From Psychromonas arctica DSM 14288 (GTDB lineage Bacteria > Pseudomonadota > Gammaproteobacteria > Enterobacterales > Psychromonadaceae): a stretch of 64,000 bases of DNA. Both the position numbers and the translations under genes were made by a program. Numbering within the stretch: position 1 is the stretch's first letter; every line of letters begins with the position of its first letter. Below are positions 38,479 through 47,845 of this stretch, in pieces. The stretch lies in NCBI RefSeq assembly GCF_000482725.1, contig NZ_AXWP01000001.1:254163-318162 (forward strand), in the 5' to 3' direction. The notes below the pieces were generated by a model, which saw nothing but the letters and a program-made list of their open reading frames with translations, had not been told where the DNA came from and did no database searches.

Positions 38479-39699
38479 TTATTTAGAGATTCTTACAATA
38501 CTTGGGTCGATACCATATTGACTGGCGAGATATTGCAAATAACCTAGGTCTTCACACATACTTTTACCGGGCTCATCAGAAATTTTAGCCACTGGTTTAC
38601 CATTAACCGAGATCATTTTAATCACAATACTCAATGGCACATTACCCACATCATTCATCAAATTAGTACCAATACCAAAAGAGACTTTAATACGCCCTCT
38701 AAATCGTTTCCAAATTTCAATCATGCGCGGGAAATCCAATGAATCACTGAATACCAGAGTTTTGTTGAGTGGATCTATTTCCATCTTTTGGTACAACGCA
38801 ATGGCTTTTTCTCCCCAGACAAAGGGGCAACCACTGTCATGACGTAAGCCATCATAAAGTTTACCAAAATAAGGATCAGAGAAATCACGAATGAAAGAAT
38901 CCATCGAATAACAATCTGTTAATGCAATACCAAGGCGTCCTCTATATTCCCTAACCCAACCTTCTAAGGCAGCAATTTGTGCATCTGCTAAACGAGTAAC
39001 AGCCTGCCAACTTTGAAACCATTCATGCGCCATCGTGCCAACTGCTGGTAAACCTAGCGTTCTCGCAAAATGTACACTGCTGGTGCCAAGAAAAGAGTCT
39101 GGTAGTTGTGTTTTCAAGGTTTTTAATACTTCTTCTTGCCAATCTTTACTGGCACGACGTCTGGTACCAAAATCGATAAAATTAAAGCCAGTCAAATCCC
39201 CTTCCGCTTTCAGCAATGCAATTTTTGAAGCTAACTTTTCACGCGCCACAAAAAGGTCAAAACCGCCACAATTAATATAAGTGTGTAATTCACTAATGAT
39301 CGATAATGCGTAAATTTCAAATAAACTAACATGCAACAAAGGGCCATCAAAACGCAAATTAATATTTTCACCATCGCAATGCAGGTGAATGAATTTCATG
39401 TTTAATTTAAAGATCCGTAAAAACTCAATAAAATCAGGTTTAATAAAAGACAACTTCGCTAAATAATCAAGTTCTTGCTCTGAGAAAGATAAAGTACAGA
39501 TATGTTCAAGTTGTTTTTGAATTTCAGGAATCAATGGAGTTAAATCTAATCCTTCCTTATTTCTACATGCAAACTTCCATTGCACATTAACAAGACGAAA
39601 CTCAGCCGCGTGATAAAAAGCCTGCAACATGGTAATTTTATAAAAGTCGATATCCATTAAGCTATTAATCAACCAGCGATCTATTTTTTCATTACTCAT
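38479..39699 (-). CDS. pncB: Nicotinate phosphoribosyltransferase PncB
   Basis: The 406-residue enzyme converts nicotinate and PRPP to nicotinate mononucleotide for NAD salvage. The regulatory phospho-histidine region is GTMAHEWFQSWQAV, and FGTRRRASKDWQEEV and LVFSDSLDFPRM are family motifs. Its ATG overlaps the pncA-like stop by one base, and a strong terminator follows 6 bp after its own stop. The two genes form a compact nicotinamide-to-NaMN salvage operon. Confidence 0.95.
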   Translation of the reverse strand: MSNEKIDRWLINSLMDIDFYKITMLQAFYHAAEFRLVNVQWKFACRNKEGLDLTPLIPEIQKQLEHICTLSFSEQELDYLAKLSFIKPDFIEFLRIFKLNMKFIHLHCDGENINLRFDGPLLHVSLFEIYALSIISELHTYINCGGFDLFVAREKLASKIALLKAEGDLTGFNFIDFGTRRRASKDWQEEVLKTLKTQLPDSFLGTSSVHFARTLGLPAVGTMAHEWFQSWQAVTRLADAQIAALEGWVREYRGRLGIALTDCYSMDSFIRDFSDPYFGKLYDGLRHDSGCPFVWGEKAIALYQKMEIDPLNKTLVFSDSLDFPRMIEIWKRFRGRIKVSFGIGTNLMNDVGNVPLSIVIKMISVNGKPVAKISDEPGKSMCEDLGYLQYLASQYGIDPSIVRISK

Positions 39700-40343
39700 T
39701 AAAGCTCCAATTCCTGACTATTAGTGATCAGTTTTGCGCCTGCATTTTGCATCGTCTCACAGGCAGTTTTAGTCGATTCACTGTCAACACCTCGACATGC
39801 GGCTAAATTAACAATAACTTGAAATCCAGCTCGGCAAAGCTGTAATACAGATGTTTTAACGCAATAGTCAGTGGCTAATCCACCGACAATAACGACTTCA
39901 ATTCCCCGTTGCTTTAACCATTCAATAGCACCAGTACTTTCAGTTTCCGCAAGGTCGTGATAACAAGCACCATAGGGATGCTTAAATGGTTGCTCCCCTT
40001 TTTTCACTAATAAGTCGTAATCAGCTTCATTAGGTAAGCCTGGAATTAACGTATTTCCTTTTGTCCCTACCACACAATGAGCGGGCCATTTAATATCTAA
40101 ATCAGGATATTCGCCTTCTACAGGGGTCATCACTTGGTCAGAAGATTCTGCTATCCAAGGAGCTTGTGCTGGGTGACAATCTTTACTGACTAAGCGATAA
40201 CGCGTAAACACAGCCTGTGTATTTAACTCTAGTGCAATAAAATCTCCCTCAATAATGGGTAATTCATCAGGACACAACGGAGTAAAGCCACACTGAGGAT
40301 CGATATCAAAACTGGCCGTGATCGATTTTTCAATTTTGATCAT
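39699..40343 (-). CDS. pncA: Nicotinamidase (isochorismatase family, PncA-like)
   Basis: The 214-residue cysteine hydrolase deamidates nicotinamide to nicotinate. The catalytic triad is visible as Asp in SFDIDPQCGF, Lys in LLVKKGEQP, and Cys in GLATDYCVKTSVL; the metal-site pattern DCHP is present. It is somewhat diverged from E. coli PncA but precedes pncB with a one-base overlap, which fixes its likely role. Confidence 0.88.
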   Translation of the reverse strand: MIKIEKSITASFDIDPQCGFTPLCPDELPIIEGDFIALELNTQAVFTRYRLVSKDCHPAQAPWIAESSDQVMTPVEGEYPDLDIKWPAHCVVGTKGNTLIPGLPNEADYDLLVKKGEQPFKHPYGACYHDLAETESTGAIEWLKQRGIEVVIVGGLATDYCVKTSVLQLCRAGFQVIVNLAACRGVDSESTKTACETMQNAGAKLITNSQELEL

Positions 40344-41229
40344 TGGTGACTCCTATTATTTTTTATGATGTTTGCATCAGATTAATGTACCAGATGTTGT
40401 CCCGTATTAATTTGAACAACGGAGATTATTTTATTAAAGCATTTTATTTTTAGAAAATATGCTGACCAAATTATTTTATTATCTGCTTCAAAACCAGAAA
40501 ATTAGACTATTGGAGGATGATCAAGCTTGATAGGTTAAAGCCTCAAAGCTTTATGCCATTATGATTTATAACGGATCTTTCATTAGCAAGTCAGTCGCTT
40601 TAATGATGAATTTTAAAAGACAGCAGTTTACTCCTGCTAAACATAGCTGGCAACACAAGCAAAAAAATGACAGTAAACCCAAAACGATAAATGGCGACAT
40701 GATGAGAATTTCAGTGACAGTGACAATGTCCCCCCATCATTTAGTAATAATTTAAATGCTAAAATAAAGCCCATTAACATAATACCCTAGATAACAACAT
40801 GCTTAGTTACACGCTTAACAACGTTGATTGCTACCTATCAAACCTTGAACTTATCTATAAAGCATTTATCTTATCGTTAACTTTATCGATCGTTAGTTGT
40901 CAGACAACAATTGCGATTTTTTATAATTTTGTGTAGTTTTATAAAAAATTAAAAAAATACGTGATTCCTCACAAATTAAATCTTGCGGTTAGGCCATTAA
41001 AAATCGATTATTTAGTATGCAATCAGTTTCTATTCGCCATAGTAATGCTAAGGTATGCGCCATTTTATTGAGCTATGCACACTTTCAATGACATAAATTA
41101 ATTTTTATGATGGTTTATGTAGCCTATAGGCCGAACTTTTATTATTCTTACCCAATTATTTACTTAAATTATGTTTTTATACGTTTCAGCTATAAATATA
41201 TCTATTTTAATTACATCTCAAGGATTTAA
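40344..41229. promoter_or_regulatory. Long AT-rich gap with a short perfect palindrome
   Basis: This 886-bp divergent region has no gene I trust. It includes a palindrome GTTGTCAGACAAC (40896-40908) that could be a regulator site for the following transporter, and a TCAAGCTTGA palindrome near 40522. No standard promoter could be fixed. Confidence 0.35.
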
Positions 41230-42612
41230 ATGAACACTGATACACATGTCTCCAATCGATGGTCGAGTCGATACGCGTACGTTTTAGCTGCAACAGGAGC
41301 TGCAGTTGGACTTGGTAATATTTGGAAATTTCCCTACATCATGGGTGAAAATGGGGGCGGTGCATTCGTTTTTGTATACCTTTTATGTATTTTCCTAATC
41401 GGTATACCGGTGATGATGGCCGAAGTAGTGATCGGTAAACGTGGTCGTTCTACACCAGCTAATGCCATAGCGCATGTTGCTACTGAGTCAGGCCATTCTT
41501 CGCATTGGTCAATCATTGGTACTATCGGTGTATTAGCGGGTTTCTTAATACTTAGTTTTTACGCAGTAATTGCAGGTTGGGCAGCAGCTTACGTATTTTT
41601 TGCTGGCTCAGGCGAGTTCAGTTCTGCGGCTGCAGTACCTGCAACGAATGCAGATGTAATTGGCGCTTTATTTACGGACTTAATTACTAGTGTTTCACAA
41701 CTGCTTGTTTGGTCTTCATTAACACTTATTGCTGCTGTTTATGTAATTTCAAAAGGTGTAAAGAATGGTTTAGAAACGGCCATTACATACCTAATGCCAT
41801 CTTTATTACTGCTATTAGTGGGCATTATGCTTTACTCGGCAGTGGTTGGTGATTTTGCATCTGCATTTAGCTTTATGTTCCACATTGACTTTTCTCAGCT
41901 TACTATTGAGGGTGCATTAGTTGCATTAGGCCATGCCTTTTTCACGCTGAGTTTAGCAATGGGTATAATGATGATTTATGGTGCTTACCTGCCAAAAGGT
42001 GTCTCAATTGTAAAAACATCTATTACTATCGCGATTGCCGATACAGTTGTTGCATTAATTGCTGGCTTAGCTATTTACCCAATCGTATTTGCTAATGGTC
42101 TAGAGCCAAGTGCAGGACCAGGTTTATTATTCCAATCGCTTCCACTTGCGTTTGGTTCAATGCCATTTGGTGATTTAGTGGGCACACTATTCTTTATCAT
42201 GATTGTATTTGCAGCCTTTACTTCAGTAATCGCTTTACTTGAATCCCCTACTGCTTATTTAGCTGAACGTCAAAATATGAGTCGTACCAAAGCCGCTATC
42301 ATTGCTGGTGTAACAGTTTGGATTTTAAGTCTATTGACTATCTTCTCATTCGCAGGAGCAGAATGGACAAAACTATCATTTGGAATGGGCGGAGACATCT
42401 TTGAATTCTTAGATTACATCACGGCTAATGTTCTATTGCCGCTTGGTGGTATCTTTATCTCAATTTTTGCTGGATGGGTGATCAAACCAGAAATATTGAA
42501 AGAAGAGTTCCAAATGTCAGATACAGCTTTCTCGATTGTATTATTGTTACTGCGTTTTGTAGCACCAATCGGTATTCTATTAGTATTTGCCAATGCTATT
42601 GGTTTATTTTAA
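41230..42612 (+). CDS. Neurotransmitter:sodium symporter family transporter
   Basis: The 460-residue protein is an inner-membrane SNF/NSS carrier (LeuT fold) importing an amino acid or related compound with sodium. The first helix has the family's YVLAATGAAVGLGNIWKFPY, and FIMIVFAAFTSVIALLESP corresponds to the sodium-binding TM8 region. Roughly 11 or 12 helices are predicted. CAAGGATTTAA precedes the ATG. The substrate cannot be read from sequence. An insertion sequence lies just past its 3' end. Confidence 0.92.
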   Translation: MNTDTHVSNRWSSRYAYVLAATGAAVGLGNIWKFPYIMGENGGGAFVFVYLLCIFLIGIPVMMAEVVIGKRGRSTPANAIAHVATESGHSSHWSIIGTIGVLAGFLILSFYAVIAGWAAAYVFFAGSGEFSSAAAVPATNADVIGALFTDLITSVSQLLVWSSLTLIAAVYVISKGVKNGLETAITYLMPSLLLLLVGIMLYSAVVGDFASAFSFMFHIDFSQLTIEGALVALGHAFFTLSLAMGIMMIYGAYLPKGVSIVKTSITIAIADTVVALIAGLAIYPIVFANGLEPSAGPGLLFQSLPLAFGSMPFGDLVGTLFFIMIVFAAFTSVIALLESPTAYLAERQNMSRTKAAIIAGVTVWILSLLTIFSFAGAEWTKLSFGMGGDIFEFLDYITANVLLPLGGIFISIFAGWVIKPEILKEEFQMSDTAFSIVLLLLRFVAPIGILLVFANAIGLF

Positions 42613-42632
42613 ATATTAGCTTGCTGCGTAAA

Positions 42633-42663
42633 ATAAGCACAATACACTGATTGTTGTGCTTAT
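42633..42663 (+). terminator. Hairpin downstream of the symporter gene
   Basis: ATAAGCACAA (42633-42642) pairs perfectly with TTGTGCTTAT (42654-42663) around an 11-base loop. No T-run follows, so it may stabilise the transcript end rather than act as a full terminator. Confidence 0.5.
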
Positions 42664-42677
42664 CCTGTATAACAGTC

Positions 42678-43881
42678 CAGGGCAAGATCATACTTTAATT
42701 GACGGATAATTATTAGTTATGATCTAATAGATGATTTTAGGTTATAGCTAATGGCATTTATCGATCATTTTACTTCTCTTGAAGATTCTCGCTCTCATAT
42801 CAATAAAAAACATGAATTAATCGACGTCATGTTTCTTACCGTTGTCGCTATTCTATCTGGTGCAGAAGGATGGAAAGATATTAAACAGTTTGGGGATAGC
42901 AAGCTGAATTGGTTACGAAAATTTAGACCCTTTGAAAATGGGATCCCTGTTGATGACACAATCGCCCGTATCATCAGTGCTATCGAGCCCTCTTCATTAC
43001 TAACTTGCTTTATGAGCTGGGTTAATGAAATACGAGAAGATAATGGTCAGTCGATAATCGCATTCGATGGTAAAACCCTTCGTCATTCTTTTAATGGAGA
43101 GAGGAAAACGGCACTTCATAGCGTATCAGCTTATGCTGTTGAGCAAGGTCTTGTGTTGGCTCAATGTAAATCTAAAAGTAAAAAGAATGAGGTCTCTACA
43201 GTCATGGAGTTGATTGAAATACTGGAATTAAAGGGCAGTATTATCACGGCTGATGCGATGCATTGTTTGAAGAAAGTGGCTTCAGCAGTCGATAAAAAAG
43301 GTGGGGATTACGCGTTACAAGTTAAAAATAATCAAGGAAAATTAGCAAGAGAAATAAAGGCCTACTTCCACAAAACGTATCGAGATAACCTGCAACAGAT
43401 AGAAGCAAATAGCGTTACCATAATAAATGATGGGCATGGTCGCATTGAGTCTAGGCGTTACACCCAACTTCCGGTTACTGAGTGGATGGAAGAGCGAAAA
43501 GGTTGGGCTAATCTCAATACGGTTATCGAAGTTGAGAGAACGCGAATAATCAAAGAAGAAGAGACAACTGAAATATCCTATTATATTAGCTCACTGGAAG
43601 TAGATTTAGCTCAGATATCTAGAGTAATTAGAGGGCATTGGGCGATTGAAAATTCGTCGCATTGGGTACTCGATATGACTTTTAAGGAAGATGAATCACG
43701 AATTCGTCGGGGAGACGCGCCTGAAAATATGGCAACTTTCAGGCGATTTTCTATGAATTTAGCACGATTAAGTCCAATAAAAGATAGTATTAAAGGCAAG
43801 CTTAAGCAAGCCGGGTGGTCTGATGAAGTTAGAGAAAAAATCATATTCGGCTAATTATTGAACAAGTATGATTTTGCCCTG
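42678..43881 (+). mobile_element. Complete ISAs1-family insertion sequence
   Basis: The 1204-bp element is bounded by 18-bp inverted repeats (left CAGGGCAAGATCATACTT; right end inverted with one mismatch). It is flanked on both sides by the 10-bp duplication TATAACAGTC (42668-42677 and 43882-43891). It carries one intact transposase gene. It separates the symporter gene from a strong downstream terminator (43896-43919), so the insertion occurred in the symporter's 3' region. Confidence 0.93.
42751..43854 (+). CDS. ISAs1-family transposase
   Basis: The 367-residue DDE transposase is intact. It starts with FIDHFTSLEDSRSHINKKH and ELIDVMFLTVVAILSGAEGW, typical of ISAs1 elements. The catalytic triad is seen as Asp in IAFDGKTLRHS, Asp in IITADAMHC and Glu in MTFKEDESRIR after HWAIENSSHWVLD. 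With intact ends and target duplication the element may be active. Confidence 0.95.
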   Translation: MAFIDHFTSLEDSRSHINKKHELIDVMFLTVVAILSGAEGWKDIKQFGDSKLNWLRKFRPFENGIPVDDTIARIISAIEPSSLLTCFMSWVNEIREDNGQSIIAFDGKTLRHSFNGERKTALHSVSAYAVEQGLVLAQCKSKSKKNEVSTVMELIEILELKGSIITADAMHCLKKVASAVDKKGGDYALQVKNNQGKLAREIKAYFHKTYRDNLQQIEANSVTIINDGHGRIESRRYTQLPVTEWMEERKGWANLNTVIEVERTRIIKEEETTEISYYISSLEVDLAQISRVIRGHWAIENSSHWVLDMTFKEDESRIRRGDAPENMATFRRFSMNLARLSPIKDSIKGKLKQAGWSDEVREKIIFG

Positions 43882-43894
43882 TATAACAGTCTAT

Positions 43895-43919
43895 AAGCAA
43901 CTCATTGAGTTGCTTTTTT
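43895..43919 (+). terminator. Rho-independent terminator, probably of the symporter gene
   Basis: GCAACTCA (43897-43904) and TGAGTTGC (43906-43913) form a palindromic stem followed by six T residues. It now lies beyond the insertion sequence and would end transcripts coming out of the element. Confidence 0.75.
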
Positions 43920-43992
43920 ATTACAAATATAAATACAAACAATAATTCAAAATGAGTGTACCGCGACAGACAGGACTTAAGGAGAATATACA

Positions 43993-44289
43993 ATGGGATT
44001 TTTATCGAGTATCACCTCGCTTTTTTCAAGCAACACTTCAGAAGCAGCAACAACAGCCGCAGAAGCTGCAAGCGTAGCGTATAATGGCTTTATTATTACG
44101 CCTGCTCCGATAGCAGAAGGTGGGCAATTTCGAGTAGCAGCGACGATCACTAAGGGTGAAGATGACACATTACAAACTCATCAATTCATTCGATCTGATT
44201 TAGTAGGCAGTCGCGATGAATGTATTGAGATCACCATTAGAAAAGCAAAAATGACCGTTGATCAATTGGCTGATACCCTATTCAATTAG
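43993..44289 (+). CDS. HlyU-family protein
   Basis: The 98-residue protein resembles the HlyU family of small regulators (PF10115 type): YNGFIITPAPIAEGGQFRVAATI and HQFIRSDLVGSRDECIEIT are the characteristic blocks. Its N-terminus is Ser/Ala-rich. Note that the Vibrio winged-helix HlyU virulence activator is a different protein with the same name, so no role in toxin control should be assumed. AAGGAG stands seven bases before the ATG. Confidence 0.8.
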   Translation: MGFLSSITSLFSSNTSEAATTAAEAASVAYNGFIITPAPIAEGGQFRVAATITKGEDDTLQTHQFIRSDLVGSRDECIEITIRKAKMTVDQLADTLFN

Positions 44290-44620
44290 TTTATACTTTC
44301 AGCATTGAAAGTTGAGTATAGAAAGTAAATTATAAAAGAATCTCATCGCCCTTTTATTTAGGATCTTATTTAGGATCTTTTTTATCGAGGGCTTATTTTG
44401 CTAAATAACCTCAGTTCTGGATAAGCAAAGCGATACAACACCGTTATTTCCGCAGATTTCTTCGTTAAATTATCTCTCAATAACCAGTTATTGCTTCAAT
44501 AATTCGCCTTGAACTACGCAAAACTAGCGGCACTGTATAGCCAAAAAAATATAGTCTTATGATTTTAAATATAATTCCACTTTCATTAACCAGAATTGAG
44601 ATTAAATAATCTCCTCGTTA
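44290..44620. other. Convergent gap after the HlyU-family gene
   Basis: It includes a small hairpin (ACTTTCA/TGAAAGT near 44297-44314), a perfect 12-bp tandem duplication (44356-44379), and otherwise no recognisable feature. Confidence 0.4.
44356..44379. repeat. Perfect 12-bp tandem duplication
   Basis: ATTTAGGATCTT is present twice in direct succession. Confidence 0.85.
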
Positions 44621-45055
44621 TCATCTTTTAGATAATTTCAAATTATTTGTCATCGTCTCACTCACTTTATTAAACACGTGTAGTTCTTCCTGAGATAACC
44701 CTTGCAGCATCTGCTGCTTGACTTTTACTTGTGTCTCATAGATCTGCGTAGCTAAGACTTCTCCATCTTTTGTCAGTGACAAGATCAAGCTTCGCTTATC
44801 CTCGGGATTTGCTGTTTTAGTGATCCATTTATGATCAATCATTTCTTTAATTAAGCGGGCTATTTGTGATTTGTCTTTATCGAAAAAACACACAATATCA
44901 TGCGCGGTACAAGATGCATTTTTTTTAATAAATGACAAACACTTTACATGCATTGAATTTAAACCAATTTCATTAGCTTTCAGTGCTGAACGCATCGCTA
45001 AACGATAGCAATGAACGATATTGAACACAGCATTTGAACTAAAATCATTTTTCAT
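44621..45055 (-). CDS. MarR-family transcriptional regulator
   Basis: The 144-residue protein has the MarR winged helix (CTAHDIVCFFDKDKSQIARLIKEMIDHKWI and NPEDKRSLILSLTKDGEVLA). The ATG at 45055 has AAGG about eight bases upstream; a start at 45088 would extend into the shared operator region and is less likely. It is divergent from the ferric-siderophore reductase gene, and two similar palindromes in the gap suggest that it controls both. Confidence 0.9.
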   Translation of the reverse strand: MKNDFSSNAVFNIVHCYRLAMRSALKANEIGLNSMHVKCLSFIKKNASCTAHDIVCFFDKDKSQIARLIKEMIDHKWITKTANPEDKRSLILSLTKDGEVLATQIYETQVKVKQQMLQGLSQEELHVFNKVSETMTNNLKLSKR

Positions 45056-45074
45056 AAGGCACCTTTTAAAGTTA

Positions 45075-45118
45075 GTTGACAATATCAACCTAAATACATT
45101 ATGGTAGACTTTATCAAC
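45075..45118. promoter_or_regulatory. Two MarR-type operator palindromes
   Basis: GTTGACAATATCAAC (45075-45089) is a perfect 5-5-5 palindrome, and GTAGACTTTATCAAC (45104-45118) is a close relative. Their centres are 29 bp apart, on roughly the same face of the helix, between the divergent genes. Confidence 0.65.
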
Positions 45119-45146
45119 TAAAGTAAATTAATTCAAGGAAAACCCT

Positions 45147-45887
45147 ATGCAATCTAAAAAGCCAAATAAGAATAAGCGATTTACACATGTTTCGCAGGTG
45201 ATTGACCTTTCACCGCATTTACGTCGCATTGTTGTTACAGGTGATAGCCTTAAAGATTTTCCGATTGATCAAGAAGGCTCCTATGTCAAAATTGTGTTGC
45301 AAAAAGAGGGTAAACTCGTGATGCGCTCATATACGATCCGACTATTTGACCGAGAAAAAAATGAGTTATCTTTAGACTTTGTCATTAATCGTCATCAAGG
45401 TCCAGCTACTGACTGGGCTCAAAATGCAAAAATAGGCGATAACATTGGTATCGCAGGTCCAGGCCCAATGAAAATAACAAATTATGATCACCACAGTTAT
45501 TTACTTGTGGGTGACTTAACCTCAATGAATGCATTAAATGGTTATATTCCAAAATTCAAAAAAGAAGCCGATATTAAAGCCATTATCGCAGTGCCTAATC
45601 GTAAAGACATTATAAAAATGGATTATGATGATTCACGTAACACACTCTGGTTTATTGAAGATGAAGCCACAATGACATTAGAAGAAACGGTTCTCGAGGC
45701 GGCCAAGCATATGGCAAAAGACAGTCATGTGTTCCTAGGCTTAGAAGCTAGAAGTATCCGCGCATTGCGTCCTGTTTTACAAGAAGAGATAGGTTTTGAT
45801 CGCTTAAATATTTTTGCAGTCGGCTACTGGAAAAAAGGCGTTAATGCTGATCGTTTTGGAGCAGAAAAGCGTAATAATCCAGTATAA
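45147..45887 (+). CDS. Siderophore-interacting protein (ViuB-type ferric reductase)
   Basis: The 246-residue flavoprotein is of the SIP/ViuB family, which reduces ferric siderophores in the cytoplasm to release iron. The FAD-binding motif MRSYTIRLF and the block FVINRHQGPATDWAQNAKIGDNIGIAGPGP are typical; the NAD(P)H domain ends with FAVGYWKKGVNADR. AAGGAAAACCCT precedes the ATG. It could serve the aerobactin-type uptake operon at 30-38 kb, but its own control appears to be MarR-type, not Fur. Confidence 0.92.
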   Translation: MQSKKPNKNKRFTHVSQVIDLSPHLRRIVVTGDSLKDFPIDQEGSYVKIVLQKEGKLVMRSYTIRLFDREKNELSLDFVINRHQGPATDWAQNAKIGDNIGIAGPGPMKITNYDHHSYLLVGDLTSMNALNGYIPKFKKEADIKAIIAVPNRKDIIKMDYDDSRNTLWFIEDEATMTLEETVLEAAKHMAKDSHVFLGLEARSIRALRPVLQEEIGFDRLNIFAVGYWKKGVNADRFGAEKRNNPV

Positions 45888-46456
45888 AAAATGACTAGTT
45901 TAGCAAAGACAAACCGACTAAATTAAAAACGGAATTAGACAGATAACAACCGTTACAATGGTTTTGATAACCGGTCATAATATACTGTTTATGATTTACT
46001 GTTTATAATTTACTATATCTCATTTAGTGTTCATTATTTATCATTTAGCATTCATAATATGGGATTCATACTTTGGTATTAAAGAACAAGCAAGCCTTTA
46101 CATGAGTAACTTCTATAGCTGTTTTTTTAGAACTTTCTTGCCATAGAATACAATGCTTATTCAATAAATTCCTGTCTGCAGAAATTAACCTGCGCGCTAA
46201 ACTCTCAAAACTTGCTTTAGCTTACAGAAACGATTCCCTTTAATTGCAACATCACCAGTAGCGATTAATATGTTATTTCTATTTCACTCAGCTTGAGTTT
46301 ATTGTTGTTCATATAATTTAGTCGATATACCTATCACCATTCAGATACAAAAAGTTTAACAATAAAAATTTCTGCTAATCAACGAGTTAAATGACTTATT
46401 GAACACTATTTCCTGCAATATGAGTGAAATGTTATTAATTATTATTTGGGGTATTT
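45888..46456. other. AT-rich gap upstream of metY with a 14-bp tandem repeat
   Basis: A degenerate tandem repeat with units near 14 bp lies at 45983-46038 (TACTGTTTATGATT, then TACTGTTTATAATT and two weaker copies). I see no riboswitch fold or Met-box array. Confidence 0.45.
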
Positions 46457-47728
46457 ATGAAATTAGAATCACTTGCGTTACATCATGGTTATGAATCAGA
46501 AGCGACCACTAGAGCGGCGGCTGTGCCAATCTATCAAACCACTTCTTATACTTTTGATAATACTCAACACGGTGCAGATCTATTTGATTTAAAAGTGCCT
46601 GGAAATATCTATACGCGCATAATGAACCCAACTACCGATGTGTTAGAAAAGCGTGTCGCAGCAATGGAAGGAGGTATCGCGGCACTAGCAGTTGCCTCCG
46701 GCATGTCAGCCATTACTTATGCCATTCAATGTATCTGTGAAGTCGGCACCAACATCATCAGTACCAGTCAACTTTACGGCGGGACTTACAATCTATTTGC
46801 ACATTCATTACCTAAACAAGGTATTGAAACAAGAATGGTTTCTTATGATGACTTTCAAGGATTTGAAGATGCAATTGATGAAAATACGCGGGCTATTTTC
46901 TGTGAGTCAATCGGTAATCCGGCCGGTAATATTGTTGACTTGCAAAAGCTAGCCGATATTGCTCATCGACATGGCTTACCATTGATTGTTGATAACACAG
47001 TAGCAACACCTGTGCTTTGTCGTCCTTTTGAGTTTGGTGCAGATATCGTAGTGCATTCCCTGACTAAATATATTGGTGGTCATGGTACCTCCATTGGTGG
47101 CGCAATCGTCGATTCAGGAAAATTCGACTGGGTTGCTAACAAACAACGTTTTGCCGTGTTAAATGAACCAGATCCTTCTTACCATGATGTGGTTTATACT
47201 GAAGCCTTTGGTCCTGCTGCTTTTATTGGTCGTTGCCGAGTTGTACCTTTACGTAATACTGGTGCTGCTATTTCCCCGATGAACTCATTCCAAATTATGC
47301 AAGGGTTAGAAACTTTGTGTTTGCGTATGGAGCGCCATTGTGAAAATGCAGAGAAACTTGCCACTTATTTAAGTAACCATGAAAAAGTCGCTTGGGTTAA
47401 TTACGCCGCACTTGAAAACAGTGCGTATTACCAAACATGTCAAAAAATTTGTGGCGGTAAAGCCTCTGGAGTATTAAGTTTTGGTATTAAAGGTGGTGCG
47501 GTAGCTGGCGGTAAATTTATTGACGCACTACAAATGATTTTACGCCTAGTGAATATCGGCGATGCAAAATCCCTCGCCTGTCACCCTGCTTCCACCACTC
47601 ACCGTCAACTTAATGCCAATGAATTAAAAGCGGCAGGCGTGAGTGAGGAATTAATTCGTATTTCTGTAGGAATTGAAAATATTGATGACATTATTGCCGA
47701 TGTAGAACAAGCATTAGCAAGCGTTTAA
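46457..47728 (+). CDS. metY: O-acetylhomoserine aminocarboxypropyltransferase (MetY-type)
   Basis: The 423-residue PLP enzyme is of the Cys/Met metabolism family and the MetY branch, which makes homocysteine from O-acetylhomoserine and sulfide. Key blocks are AVPIYQTTSYTFDN, ASGMSAITYAI, STSQLYGGTYNLF, DNTVATPVLCRPFEFGAD, and the PLP lysine in HSLTKYIGGHGTSIGG. A GGGG-rich site precedes the ATG. It is transcribed alone, converging on the YheT-like gene. Confidence 0.94.
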   Translation: MKLESLALHHGYESEATTRAAAVPIYQTTSYTFDNTQHGADLFDLKVPGNIYTRIMNPTTDVLEKRVAAMEGGIAALAVASGMSAITYAIQCICEVGTNIISTSQLYGGTYNLFAHSLPKQGIETRMVSYDDFQGFEDAIDENTRAIFCESIGNPAGNIVDLQKLADIAHRHGLPLIVDNTVATPVLCRPFEFGADIVVHSLTKYIGGHGTSIGGAIVDSGKFDWVANKQRFAVLNEPDPSYHDVVYTEAFGPAAFIGRCRVVPLRNTGAAISPMNSFQIMQGLETLCLRMERHCENAEKLATYLSNHEKVAWVNYAALENSAYYQTCQKICGGKASGVLSFGIKGGAVAGGKFIDALQMILRLVNIGDAKSLACHPASTTHRQLNANELKAAGVSEELIRISVGIENIDDIIADVEQALASV

Positions 47729-47757
47729 CCATTATTCGCCAATAGCTAGATAGCATA

Positions 47758-47800
47758 AAAATAATCATCATCTTCATTAAGGTGGTGATTATTTAGCTTT
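47758..47800. terminator. Bidirectional terminator between metY and the YheT-like gene
   Basis: AATAATCATCATCTT (47760-47774) pairs with AAGGTGGTGATTATT (47779-47793), 13 of 15 positions with the rest G-T, around a four-base loop. Minus-strand reading ends in ATTTTTAT. Confidence 0.75.
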
Positions 47801-47845
47801 TGATGCCTTTCTCATGTATTACGCATTCACTAAGCTTTTAACCAA

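Noticed and set aside
40561..40755. 64-codon plus-strand frame in the pncA-symporter gap
   Set aside because: No ribosome site, atypical composition and no recognisable pattern; treated as chance.
45983..46038. Degenerate 14-bp repeat as regulator binding array
   Set aside because: Only the first two copies are convincing, and the AT-rich composition makes chance similarity likely; kept only as part of the general repeat observation.
45888..46456. SAM riboswitch or Met-box array before metY
   Set aside because: No matching stem pattern or repeated AGACGTCT-like octamers could be found by eye.
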